Shown: piece by piece, positions 10,655 through 21,009 of the stretch
Numbering within the stretch: position 1 is the stretch's first letter
Layout of the letters: the number at the start of each line of letters is the position of its first letter
From: Heterobasidion occidentale
Taxonomy: Eukaryota > Basidiomycota > Agaricomycetes > Russulales > Bondarzewiaceae
Reading direction: 5' to 3'
DNA length: 64,000 bases
Assembly (NCBI GenBank): GCA_039111635.1
Contig: JBCAQO010000004.1
Location: forward strand, 3,224,001 to 3,288,000
The notes under the pieces: model-generated
What the model was told of the DNA's origin: nothing
What the model saw: only the letters and a program-made list of their open reading frames with translations
Database searches by the model: none
Program-made: the position numbers and the translations under genes

Positions 10655-11818
10655 CGTTATCTCGAGGTGAGCTGCAATCTTGCGTGTAGATTCATCAATC
10701 TCGTTGTTTTCATCGAATGGAAATCAACACGTACCCTGTAGTAAGTGGGCAAGATCGATCACTGCTCACATCCCGTACTCTGTGGCCCACCTTGGGCGGT
10801 GATATATCGGTCACCGATTTACGCCTGTTTGGTTTTGACGGTGGTGGCACCTGGTGGACATAAACGTGAGTGACTTCGATAAGGGCTGGCGCTGGGCTTT
10901 CAGCGTTTAGAGATCATAGGGTTCATGGGATCATCTGATTGCGTGCCCCTTCTCCTGTTCTTCGTCCAGACAGGGTCCAGCGCCCTTTATGATTGCGGCC
11001 CCAGGCAGAACTGAAAGCAGAACCTATTCTTGCGAGACACAGCGAATTCGCTGATGATGACCATGGTATGAGCGGTGGGAAGACTAATGTATTATATGTA
11101 TTCTTGCTTGTTTCGCATTGGAGCCCTCATGACTTTATTCCTGCCTTCAGTCATTCGCCTGAGCGAGATTAGGCACCTTCTCCTATCAAAGCCTGATAAC
11201 TCACGGCCCGCGCCGGGTGAAGTACAATCTTCAGGGAAACATGGAGCTCAGCGCTGATGTGTGGTATTGCCTCTTGTGGCCGTGTCTTTTATGCGCCGTT
11301 CCGCGTAGCAAATCCCAGTGCGTGGCCAATGTTTTGGCTAGTGTTCGTTCTCTGGTTTAACCTTCTCCCTGAGCGCCGCCTTTCATGAACGTGCTCCTTG
11401 CCGCGCTATCTTACATGGTGCTCCTCTTTCTCCTGCTGCTTTGAACTTGCATCTCTGTCTCGCCATCAGCATCTCAACGGTCCTGAGGCTGACCTGCCCT
11501 CGTGCTTGTCCGTTTATCCAGTTGAGCCGGTCATGGTGGTGATCTTGGTGGCAATCTCAAGTGAATCATGGTTTGAAGCACATCAGAGTTCAGTTTAGTC
11601 CATGGCTCTGCCACATTCACAAGCGCGTGGCCCATGGTACCTCTTTGTTTGCTTTGTCGTTCTCATTGCGCTTTGACCGGCACTGTTGTCTAGCCCTAGT
11701 GCCACCATATCCCTCTGATAGATATAAAAACGAGGGTGGACGCTGGCCATTCACCCAATCCTCATTCTAGGAAGTCCCAAAACCTCCCACCACACTCATT
11801 CTTTCATCGTCGTTCTCA
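10655..11818. other. Long intergenic region
   Basis: 1.16 kb between divergent genes. The ORFs on the plus strand are short, overlapping and unlike any family I know. No RNA gene or repeat recognised. A possible TATA-like gatataaaaa lies near 11720, about 95 nt before the amidoligase start. Confidence 0.5.
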
Positions 11819-13001
11819 ATGTCTGGACGTCTCCCCGGCAGAGCTTATAAGTCCTACGAAGAAGCTCCAAGCTCCAAACCAAGAACAGGTGCGTTTTCTC
11901 ATATGCCAGCGAGATGTTGGCTTGATAGTCTTATCTGTTTTTTTCTAGTATTTACGCAGTCATCCGACGGCTACCGCTTCGGCATAGAAATTGAACTAAC
12001 TCTATCGCCAAAAGTACAGAGCATACATCAGTTCAATTCATCCCTGCCTGGCCCCATGGAAGACGACGGGACTTATCCCTGGGAGCAGATGCAGCAGCGC
12101 TGACTATGCTTCTAGACCGCATCCTTTGGAATCGAGGCATGGGAAGGGCCTCTCAGCTGCAGTCGTACGATAATTGGTGTGTCACCTTTGACAGCACGAT
12201 TAAACCACCTAAGGATTTCTGTGAGCCTGCAGCCCTAGTCCTCGAATATCAGTCCCCGCTCACATGTCGCGTACAGCTGGGTTTGAGATCATATCTCTCA
12301 TTCTCACCACCGAGATGGACTGGCGCGTGGTGATAGAAACGATCTACGCCGTTGTAGATGCTTATTTTGTAATACAGGCCTCTCCATCGTGCGGCACTCA
12401 CATACACATCACACCTGGCCGCAGGGCCTGGAATGTTGCCGACCTACGCGCTCTCTCCAAAGCCATCGTTCTGTGGGACCCTGTCATCGAGGGCCTCTTA
12501 CCCGAAGAGCGTCGCATTGATGCCCTTGACTCATGGTACCGGAGCAACATCCATGGACAGCTCGCTTTACATCTGGAGCAGTTTCATTCGCACGGGTTTG
12601 ATCCTCTGTTCCAGGTGATTGACGATATAGAAGATCGCGATGAAATGGTCGACTTTATCTCGCCAAACAGGGCTTGGGCATGGAACTTTTGCCATGTCAA
12701 GGGAGAGTCTGGGACAGTGGAGTTTCGCAAGCCACCCATGGCGCTGACGAGCTCCGCAGCGGTGGCATGGATCGAGTTCACGTTGATGTTCGTCCGTGTC
12801 GCTACGGGGATGGAGACGGGCTACTGGAAAGATATGGGCTCCCTCAACGCACGACCAGGCATCAGGGCTTTGGAGCGCTTTGTCCGCTTGGGTATCATGC
12901 CCGGTACTATCGACGGGAAATTTGGCCTCGCCTTATTCCAGGACTTGACGGCTGCCCGTTCTGGAGACTCCGCAGGTCCTCGCTCAGTGGCCCAGCTTTG
13001 A
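11819..13001 (+). CDS. Amidoligase-domain protein (PF12224-like), with an unresolved frame change
   Basis: Fungal amidoligase of the ATP-grasp/COOH-NH2 ligase superfamily, thought to form amide bonds on unknown substrates. Exon 1 is 11819-11888, exon 2 starts at 11949 (VFTQSSDGYRFGIEIEL) and the last exon is 12277-13001. The intron at 12221-12276 joins KPPKDFS to GFEIISLILTTEMDW in phase. Domain blocks are RFGIEIELTL, NWCVTFDSTI, SCGTHIHITPG (metal/active-site histidines), LLPEERR and GTVEFRKPP. The frame holding RFGIEIEL stops at about 12101 (WEQMQQR), while the next conserved piece (AAALTMLLDRILWN) is in another frame starting just before it. I found no intron that reconciles them without losing conserved sequence. 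It is either a one-base indel (natural or assembly) or an unusual intron. Confidence 0.78.
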
Positions 13002-13449
13002 GGTTCCTTGGCAGGCTCGATTACTCGGTGCTGGAACTTGTTTGCGACTTTGGTCTTGCGGCAGCGCCACGCTATAGGTTATCCGTAGTTTGTAGTATGC
13101 ATATGTTGGCGACATGTAAAAAATGCGTACTCAACGTTATGATATGTGCTTATGACATCTAGGAGGAAGCGCTGAAGTGAGCTGCTGTGCCTGGGCACTA
13201 AATATAGACAATGTGAATATATATGACTGAGCTCTTTGAGGCCTCTCTGCTTATCCGGTCATTGTAGTTTTTGCACGTCTCTCCGTCGCCTGCTCTCGCC
13301 ACGTAGTAGCAAGCCGACGCTTTCCTAAAACAGACTTTGTGTATGATAAACGGCAGCCGAAGCTCATGATAGACCCTCGATTTTTCGATCGTTCTTTCCA
13401 GTATTCCCTCTTTCTTGACACCCACCGGACTACGCAGCACCATAGTACG

Positions 13450-14854
13450 ATGGGCGTTTCCTCGACAATGCTCGAGGACAAAACAGACCTCGGATGGGAC
13501 AACGTCGCGCTCGGGCTTACTTTTATCGCGTTCGATGCGGGGTTATCGTTCGTGTTTGGCCTCGGTATCGGCACGTCCTTGCTCAGTGCGGCCCTGCGCT
13601 GCGTCGTGCAGCTCACCGTTGTTGCAACTATCCTGCAGAAGGTATTCGCGACAGAGAGCTTCTGGGCGGTCGCGGGCATTTCAGGTGAGCGTACATTAAG
13701 ACGGTGCTGTTGACCTTGGCTAACGCGATGATTGTCGGGGTGTTCATTTAGTGCTGTTGAATCTATTGGGCACGTTTGAGACGGGTGAGCGCAGTCCATA
13801 CTCCTGATTTTGAATAATGATAGCGCTGACTCTGAGTCAATTTACTAGTCGTGGTCAAGTCCAATCGCAGGTACCGGTACATGGTGCGTTTTATCCTAAA
13901 AAACCCGAATGGATCCCCCATCGAACATGCCTGTCTATACACTCTCCCGCCACGCAGTTCCCTGCCGTGCTCTTCGCGATGCTGTTTTCTACGATCCCCG
14001 TCTCTGCCCTCGGTGCGCACTTCGCGATGGGCATCCGCCCGTTCTGGCGCCCAGAGCAATACAGTGCGTACCGGCACCACGCACCCTCACCCTTCTCACC
14101 CTCCATTCTATGTCGCTGACTGCGCTTCGCTTATGAATGACACTTCTACACAGTCCCGCTCGTCGGAATGCTCTGCGGCAGCACCGTCTCCGCCATCGCC
14201 ATCGCCGTATCCCACGTCTTGAAAGAGCTGGAGTGCGTCCCTCCCGCTCCTTATTCGCCCTCACACTCAGGCTTGGCTGATTTTCTCTCTCCGTGTCTTC
14301 TGTACGCAGCGTGAATAAGGATAGGACCGAGACGTACCTGGTGTATGGCGCGACGCGCATCGAGGCGTGCTTACCCGTTGCGCGCGACGCACTGCGCGTC
14401 GCGCTCACGCCGTCAGTCAATCGGATGAGGTGCGTGCCGGCAACGCCTCACACAAACCATCGACCTCATTGCTCTTGCAACTAGCGTGCTTGGCATCATC
14501 GCGATCCCAGGCATGATGACCGGCGCACTGCTCGGCGGGTCCTCGGTACAGCAAGCCGCGCGGCTGCAGATGGTGATCGTATTCATGATCTCGTCCTCCG
14601 AGGCGCTCAGCTGCGTCATCACGGCGTTCCTCGCACTGCTCGCGATGGTCGACCACGAACACCGGCTGCGCCCAGACCACGTCGATACGCGGCTGCATGT
14701 GGTGTGGCGCGCGCGCGATAGTGTGGGATGGGCGGTGGTGGGTGGCGTGAAGGACGCTGGGAAGGCGGTTGGGAGAACCCTGTGGTCATTTGGGAGGAGG
14801 AAGCAGGGCACGGCTGACGGGGTGGGGGAGAGGGAGAGGCTTTTGCCCGGGTGA
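13450..14854 (+). CDS. UPF0014 (FetB/YbbM-like) integral membrane protein
   Basis: Fungal member of the UPF0014 family; bacterial FetB is the membrane part of an iron-export ABC transporter. Seven exons join in phase: 13450-13684 and then short ones carrying VLLNLLGTFET, VVVKSNRRYRYM, FPAVLFAMLFSTIPVSALG..RPEQY, IPLVGMLCGSTVSAIAIAV, NKDRTETYLVYGATRIEACL and a long last exon from about 14486. The hallmark motifs are RTETYLVYGATRIEA, PVARDALRVALTPSVNRM and IAIPGMMTGALLGGSS. Several hydrophobic segments alternate with these loops. The start ATG at 13450 was preferred over one at 13339 because the extra 37 residues are polar and unlike the family. No FetA-like ATPase gene is nearby. The C-terminus is basic and Gly-rich. 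Confidence 0.9.
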
Positions 14855-15708
14855 TCGCATCATCAGATTCAGATGGGTGCGTTCTGTCGTGTTTTTTATT
14901 CGGACGGGGGACAAGTTAGAAATTCAGACCCAAAAAGACACACGGTGATACTGGGGAGAGTGCTCTGGGAGCGTGAATTTTTTCACCTTGACGTCTCACA
15001 TCGACGTTCACGATCCTTCTGCCATCGAAAATACCCACCGCACGTCTGTAGTTTATGCCATATTCACCTATTCGAATGTATTCATGCGTTCTCTGTAAGT
15101 TCTGCAGCCCTCATGAGGAGCGTGTGCGATCACTTTGGGACGCCGTGAACTCTGCTAGTCGCGATACGCGTATCTTCACTTGTCCCGTTGGGGCTTGAGA
15201 GAGTCTGGTGACGCGTATGCTGTGCAAAGCAGTACTAAGCACGTCACGTTGCCTGTGCGTCTGATCACGTGCAATCGCTCCTTATAGCGGCCGCACAACC
15301 CCCAGCCTGCTCCTCCCTGCCCAACGTTGATTCTTCAATCGCTCAGGTAAGCTCAGGTGCTTTCCGCTCGTCGGTTTTCTCTGCACGTCGAGGGGAACGC
15401 CCAGCTTCATTGACCGACTCGTACTTTCTACTCCCCTATATTTTACATCGGATCGGACAGGCACATCTAGCATCTCCACACCCCAGAACGTGAACCGAGT
15501 CCAGCGCCCGCGACGTGATTGATTGTGACTAGGAACCCCTTGGTGCATTACTCTTACAAGTCAAGTGAGTCCTTCTCGAAGATTGTTCGGTAGATCTGCG
15601 CAGGCGGATATAAGGGGATAGTTGATGGTCCCCTCCAGTGTGTATGTATTGACTATGGCCTGTTCCGACCTGCACTTTAGCTTCCATCACCTCGAGACGA
15701 GACACAAC
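14855..15708. other. Intergenic region
   Basis: About 850 bases downstream of the UPF0014 gene. Only short overlapping ORFs; no product, RNA gene or repeat recognised. Confidence 0.5.
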
Positions 15709-16104
15709 ATGACGCCGATGATGGTGGTTGCGGACTCCCCCTATTCTCCTTCTGTACCCGTGAACAGCTGCTATGCCGTGCAATGCGGAACGTGCGGCAA
15801 GACGACATGGAAGGTAAGTTATATACGCTTGGCTAGTTCGATCTGATGGCATTGGGAACGTCGATTTATTCTACGAGCGGGCTTTCCTACCCCGAATACA
15901 TGCAGATCTTACGATTGGGTCGGCCGTCGAGCCCGAACATACGTAGGGTGCTGGTTTGTGATGCGTTGCGGTCTTTGTTCTCCTCTTCGGTCGTAGCCCA
16001 TGATGTGGTCACTCATTGATTGAACTGATTTTGCTTCGCTTCTGTAGGGGTGCGGCCAACACGTCGAGTCGGTGCGTACACGGATTATTGTTGCACATGT
16101 CTAG
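15709..16104 (+). CDS. Tiny CGKTTW/GCGQH cysteine-motif protein
   Basis: Two exons, 15709-15813 and 16048-16104, joined by a 234-nt intron with a GTAAGT donor and TCTGTAG acceptor, give 53 residues starting MTPMMVVADSPYSP. The junction creates CGTCGKTTWKGCGQHVESV, which matches a widespread eukaryotic group of very small proteins with a CGKxTWxGCGxH core. The three cysteines and the histidine could bind a metal; that is inference. Family members usually continue with a short Val-Pro...Arg-Cys tail. Here the frame instead runs RTRIIVAHV to a stop, so one more small exon may be missing from this model. The core would be missed by ORF callers because the intron splits it. Confidence 0.6.
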
Positions 16105-16792
16105 GCAGGAGGATGCCCCTTTATGTAGTGCCCGAGATTCGCCCTGGATCGTTCGTTCAGGTTCGGTCTAGTTCAGTTCATGTCGATCTGGGGCGGGGGC
16201 TGATGATGCGCCTGGACCTCTCGTGGGAGGCAGTGCTGGAAATACTGGTCCTTCTCGAAGCGAGGGTAGGGGCCATTTTATGTCATGCCGCAGGCCCGCA
16301 GAGGCCGCAGCTGGTGCGCCCGCTTCTATCCACGCGGGCGAGGTGGCTGCCATCTTTTTTCCTGTGGCGGTTGTGCTTGATGTTGACGTCTTCGGGCTGA
16401 CTTTGAGACTGTGGGTGAGCAGGTGATGAAGGACGTGGCGGAGGAGGACAAGTGCAAGTGCGCCCGTTGAGGACGAACGAGGAGAAGCGGCGGCGCGAGG
16501 TATGGAGGGGCAAAGGCGAGAGGTAGAACAGCAAGGAAATGTAATTGTAGCTGGCGAAATGAATATTGTGTGCGCACTGCGACAGTACTGCTCCCTGCGG
16601 TGAGGCTCGAGGAAGATGAAGAGAAATGAAATGGACAGGATCTAGATGAGCGTATGTAATTTGGGAGTGCGGAGTTGGGCCAAGAGCAGTAGCCATCTCC
16701 TCCCCGTCCCCTCCCCCGTCCCTCTCCCTCCCTTGCTCGTCGTTTCTCTCGTCGTCCTCGCCGCCCACGTCGCATATGCCTGTCCTGCCCCC
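16105..16792. other. Upstream region of the CaMKK-type kinase
   Basis: Pyrimidine-rich close to the kinase start (about 16690-16750: tcctccccgtcccctcccc), typical of a basidiomycete promoter or leader. No other gene seen. Confidence 0.5.
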
Positions 16793-19700
16793 ATGAGCTC
16801 CTCATACTCACAGGCGGTGCCCCCGCGCCCTCCCGTAGATCTCACAGACGACGTCCGCATCACCGCAGAGGCTCGCACAGACAGGGACCCTGCCTCCTCC
16901 CGCCTCATCCTCAATCAGTATGTGCGCGGGCCCCAGGTCGGCAAGGGTGTCCACGGCGAGGTCTTTCTCTGCTGGGATATTTCCCAGGACATGGCAGAGC
17001 GAGTGAGTCCCATTGGCCCCTGCTCTCACTTCACCCGTTCATCGATACCACCGCGCCTCTCACCATACCCCTCGTCGTGCCTTACCGTGCCCAGGCGATG
17101 AAGGTCGTCTCGCGAAAAAACCCACGTCAGGACAAAATAAACAAGCTCCGCAAAAAGCACATCCCTGCCTCGGGCGGTCACACTCGCCTCAACGACAACA
17201 TGACCAGCACAGAGTATGGCATTCGCAAGGAAATTGCCGTTATGAAGCGATGTAGGCACCCCCATGTCGTGAGGCTCATCGAAGTCATAGACGATAAACT
17301 GTACAAAAAGATTTATATGAGTGAGTCCCCACACTTCCCATCCATCTCTCTGCCTCGTGTGTCGGCAGCAGCAGCCTTCCTCGGGTACCGTGTGCACGTA
17401 TCAATTATATCCCATCCCCATGACTCCCGGGGCGCAATCATTGACTCGCACGCCCCTGCTCTCTAGTTATGGAGTATCTCGGCGGTGGCGAAATTAAGTG
17501 GCGAGATCAAGACAACAACCCTATCTTACGAGTAGAGCAAGCGCGGAGAATATGTCGCGACGTTATCCTCGGACTCGAATACCGTTTGTGCTTTCCATGC
17601 TTTCCCTCCTGTCGCTGCCTTTTCAACGCACTTTCCCTCCGCTCTCACTTATTCACAGTGCACAAACAAGACATCATCCACCGCGACATCAAGCCCGCAA
17701 ACCTCATGTGGACGTCGGACCGCAGATCCGTCAAGATCACCGACTTTGGCGTCGCGCACCTGTCCGGGCGGGACCCGGAGGAAATCCTGCTCTTCGACAA
17801 GGCTGAGCTTGCCAAGACTGCGGGCACTCCCGCCTTCCTCGCGCCCGAGGTCGTCTGGGAATTTGGGAACGTGCCCGCGTCGTCGACGCCAGCATCTCCC
17901 GCGACCCCACCCGAGAACGGTTCCGCGCCCAGTGTCAACGTCAACACCGTTCTCAACCTCGACGCAGCGAGCTCCGTATCCACCGTGCACGCGGCGACGC
18001 CGTCTGCGCGTCCCGAGATCACCAAGTCTATCGACTTGTGGGCGTTTGGCGTCACGCTGTATAGCTTGCTCTTTGGCCGTACGCCGTTCGTTGCTGAAGG
18101 TAACCACGAGTTCATGCTCTACTATGTCATCTGCACGCAGGACTGGGGCGTGTCAGAGACGATGGGCGTGGACCACATCCCGAGCGGCGGTAGACACCCG
18201 AAGATCAAGACGCTCAGTCGCAAGTCGCCCGAGGGCCCGCTTGTCATCTCACTGCTGGAACGACTCCTGGAGAAAGACAAGGACAAGCGGATCACGATGG
18301 CCGCGCTCAAGGTACGCCCCTCCCTCTCACTATGCTCATTCCCGCACGAGTGCAGTCCGTTTGACGAATCCCTCTGCAGCAACATCCCTGGCTCCTGCGC
18401 GACATCCCAAAGCCAAAAAAGTGGATGAAGGAGACTGTGACGGACAAGGTGACCGTGACGCAGGCCGCCATCGAGCATGCCATGTCCCCGATGCGCTTCC
18501 GCTGGCGCCAGAGGTTCACGAACCGCGTCACGTCCCTTTTCCGCACCGTTCGCCCACAGCGCTCCTTCCGCTCCGCGGACGATGGCTCGGACACTGATGT
18601 CGGCGTGCGCTCCATGCCGTCCATGAGCATGAGTCGGTATAGCAAGAGCGTGAAGCCCGCCAGCCGACATGCCAGCCCGCGTCACCACTCTCACCGTGCG
18701 CAGGAGAAGCAGCCCGAGGGCGCGGCTGCTCGCTCAACCGCATACACGCACTCTGCCATCGATGTCTCTGCAAGCAGGTCGAAGTCGATGGACCGCCGTC
18801 CGGTATCACCCGCCGCTGCCTCTGCCGGCGGTGTCCTTCACTACCCCATCGGCACGACCGCCAAAACGCGTCGCGGGTCGGCATCTCTCCTTGCGCTGCC
18901 CTACTCACACAATCAGCAACAAAGCTCCTCACGCTCCTTCAGCCCGACACCGAGCACAGGCGGCGACGACGGGACGGACCGCACGCTAAGTGGGCGTGAT
19001 CGGCCGAAGAGCCGGTTCTCGCTCAGCTCGTTCAAGCAATGGCGTCCTGGCCGCAACGTGTCGTATGGGCCCGGCCCACACGAGGCATCGACATCGAATA
19101 TGACTGCTACATCCAAGCCCAGCCGCCAAAACTCAAGCGGCCAGGCGTCCACAACGGCGACCAGCCCGACTGACGGCGCGCGCTCGAGCGACGAGGTGTC
19201 ACCCATCGTTGGCGGCTCGGGATCTGGCCTGAGCTCAGGCGTGGTCGTGCGAGATTACCGCAGGCATAGCGGGCCGCACGTCACGATGGCGATGCGCGCG
19301 TCGAGCTGGGGAAACGTGGGCGAATACAGCCGGCAAGCGGAGGAGGTCATGTCTATCCACTCGGGCGACCGCGAGGAGGCCGTTGACGAGGAGGTGATGC
19401 TGTTCGGCGCGGGCGGCGTTGCGAACGGACCGCTTCCGCCTACACCCAACGGCGGGATCAACGTGCCAATGTCCCCCGTGCCCAACTTTTCTGCGCTCGA
19501 CGCGGTTTGCTTGGACACGCAGTCGCAGCCACAGTCGCACCACTCGACACTCAAGGCCGTCCCACACGAGCTTCTGCATTCCGTCACCGGCCGTGATCCA
19601 GCCACGGAGGCGGACCCCGCCGCACACGATGCCAGCGCGTATGGGCGCGGCGCCAGCGGAGTCGCCTCCTCCCGCCCGCACGCGCCCAGCCCGCTTGCGC

Positions 19701-19999
19701 ACCTGTCGTACAGCTCGGAAGATCTCGGGCAGTACGACTACGACGATGACGACGACTCGTCGAGCTTCTTCGAGCGCGCGTCCGAGGTGGACGGCGGAGA
19801 GGACGATGGGCCGCTCAGCACGAGTCAGATCTTCGACGACGAGGATGACGAGAGTGACGAGGAAAGCGTGCCGCTCGAGGTGCGCCGGCGGCGGCCGTCG
19901 TGGTCTGTCGTGCCGCCGGACAGCGGGGAGGAGGAGGACGAGGAGGACGAGGAAGACGAAGATGATGAAGATGATGAAGTAGATGTAGAAGAGTCATGA
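16793..19999 (+). CDS. CaMKK/Ssp1-type serine/threonine protein kinase (AMPK-kinase class)
   Basis: Likely upstream kinase of the AMPK/Snf1 pathway, in the family of S. pombe Ssp1 and yeast Sak1/Tos3/Elm1. Five exons, 16793-17002, 17095-17320, 17467-17583, 17659-18311 and 18380-19999, join to 941 residues. Kinase domain, about residues 45-410: Gly loop GPQVGKGVHGEVFL, VAIK lysine Lys73 in AMKVVSRK, HRDIKPAN with Asp194, Asp213-Phe-Gly and GTPAFLAPEV. Between the APE motif and SIDLWAFGVTL sits a Ser/Pro/Ala insert of about 55 residues. An RP-type insert (SRKNPRQDKINKLRKK) follows the lysine, as in CaMKKs. A disordered tail of about 530 residues ends in an acidic run (DSGEEEDEEDEEDEDDEDDE). The start at 16793 is chosen because upstream in-frame residues are hydrophobic leader-like sequence from UTR. 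Confidence 0.92.
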
Positions 20000-21009
20000 T
20001 GCCGCTCCCCTCCGCGTTCGTGTGATGCCACTAGCATCGACGGGCGCATCTGTATTTACGAGGGTATGTATCACCGGACCTTTTTCCTTCCGTCTCGTTG
20101 ATCCCTGTTTGCTCCTCCAAGCTCACCATAGAAAACGGACAGAATATATTTCACTTGCCATCTCTTACACGCCCGCTCATACCCTTTTGTTGCCCATCAT
20201 CATCCAGTCTTTTTTTGGTTTCTCTGTCCAGTTTTCCTCCACACCTGCTCATTCTCTACTCGGTCGGCCTCACTCCTCCTTGCCCACTGCACTTTTTACA
20301 TATTCTATCTTTCATCCTTCATCTTCATACCGTCACGACCTTTTCGAAGCTGCCTTTACCTTCACATGTACTCATAGCCTTTCCTCTTCCCTTCGCCTAT
20401 CTACCATCACACATTCCTTGCCGGCCATCTCACCACGTTTGCAACGTCCCAGCCTCAGTTACATACAGTCACAGCCAGTGGATTCAGAAATAGAAACTAA
20501 AGGGCTATATTATCGCCGTAGCGGCGCAGATTGGTGTTATACAGTTGCGTGTAGGTTACACGGTATGTGGCCGCCGAGTGGGGATCGAGACAGTGGTAAA
20601 CGAAAGGTGGTGTAGACAACTGACGAAGCATATACGCGCAACGGCATGAGACTGCGCCTTCCAAGAAATGAAAATATAAGCCGATGCGATTAAGCAGAAA
20701 TCGAAGCAGTAGGTAAGTAGATGACGTAGGGGTAGAGAGGGCAATGGTGACGCTTGGAGAGCCTGGGTGAGCGGGGTATGCATGGGGTATCTGGTCAATG
20801 GGGTACATAAATAGCGAAAAAAAATCGCGAGGAGAAACCATGGAGTGAAGGAAGGACAATGCATGCCTGGCTAGAGTCCAGACTACTTACATACTTACAC
20901 CGCGTCAATCAGCTCAAAGAACGCCATAGATAAATAAATGGAATGGAATGAACTGGAATGGAACGAATGGAATAGATAGGTGTACGCCTCGCAGCGCAGG
21001 TTTGGCTTC
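20000..21009. other. Convergent 3' intergene with a long pyrimidine-rich tract
   Basis: Lies between the ends of the kinase gene and the coiled-coil gene. About 20160-20480 is strongly C/T-rich on the plus strand with little purine. No gene or RNA recognised. Confidence 0.5.

Noticed and set aside
17746..18597. A 283-residue ORF overlapping the kinase
   Set aside because: Same strand as the kinase but a different frame; the kinase frame carries HRD, DFG and APE motifs and spliced exons.
18100..19999. Frameshift at an A-run near 18415 in the kinase
   Set aside because: With the six-A run and exon 5 starting at 18380, QHPWLLRDIPKPKKW and the C-terminal tail are in one frame.
20098..20615. Plus-strand ORFs in the pyrimidine tract
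   Set aside because: Ser/Leu/Pro/His-rich translation is a product of the C/T bias; no motif, in a 3' intergene.
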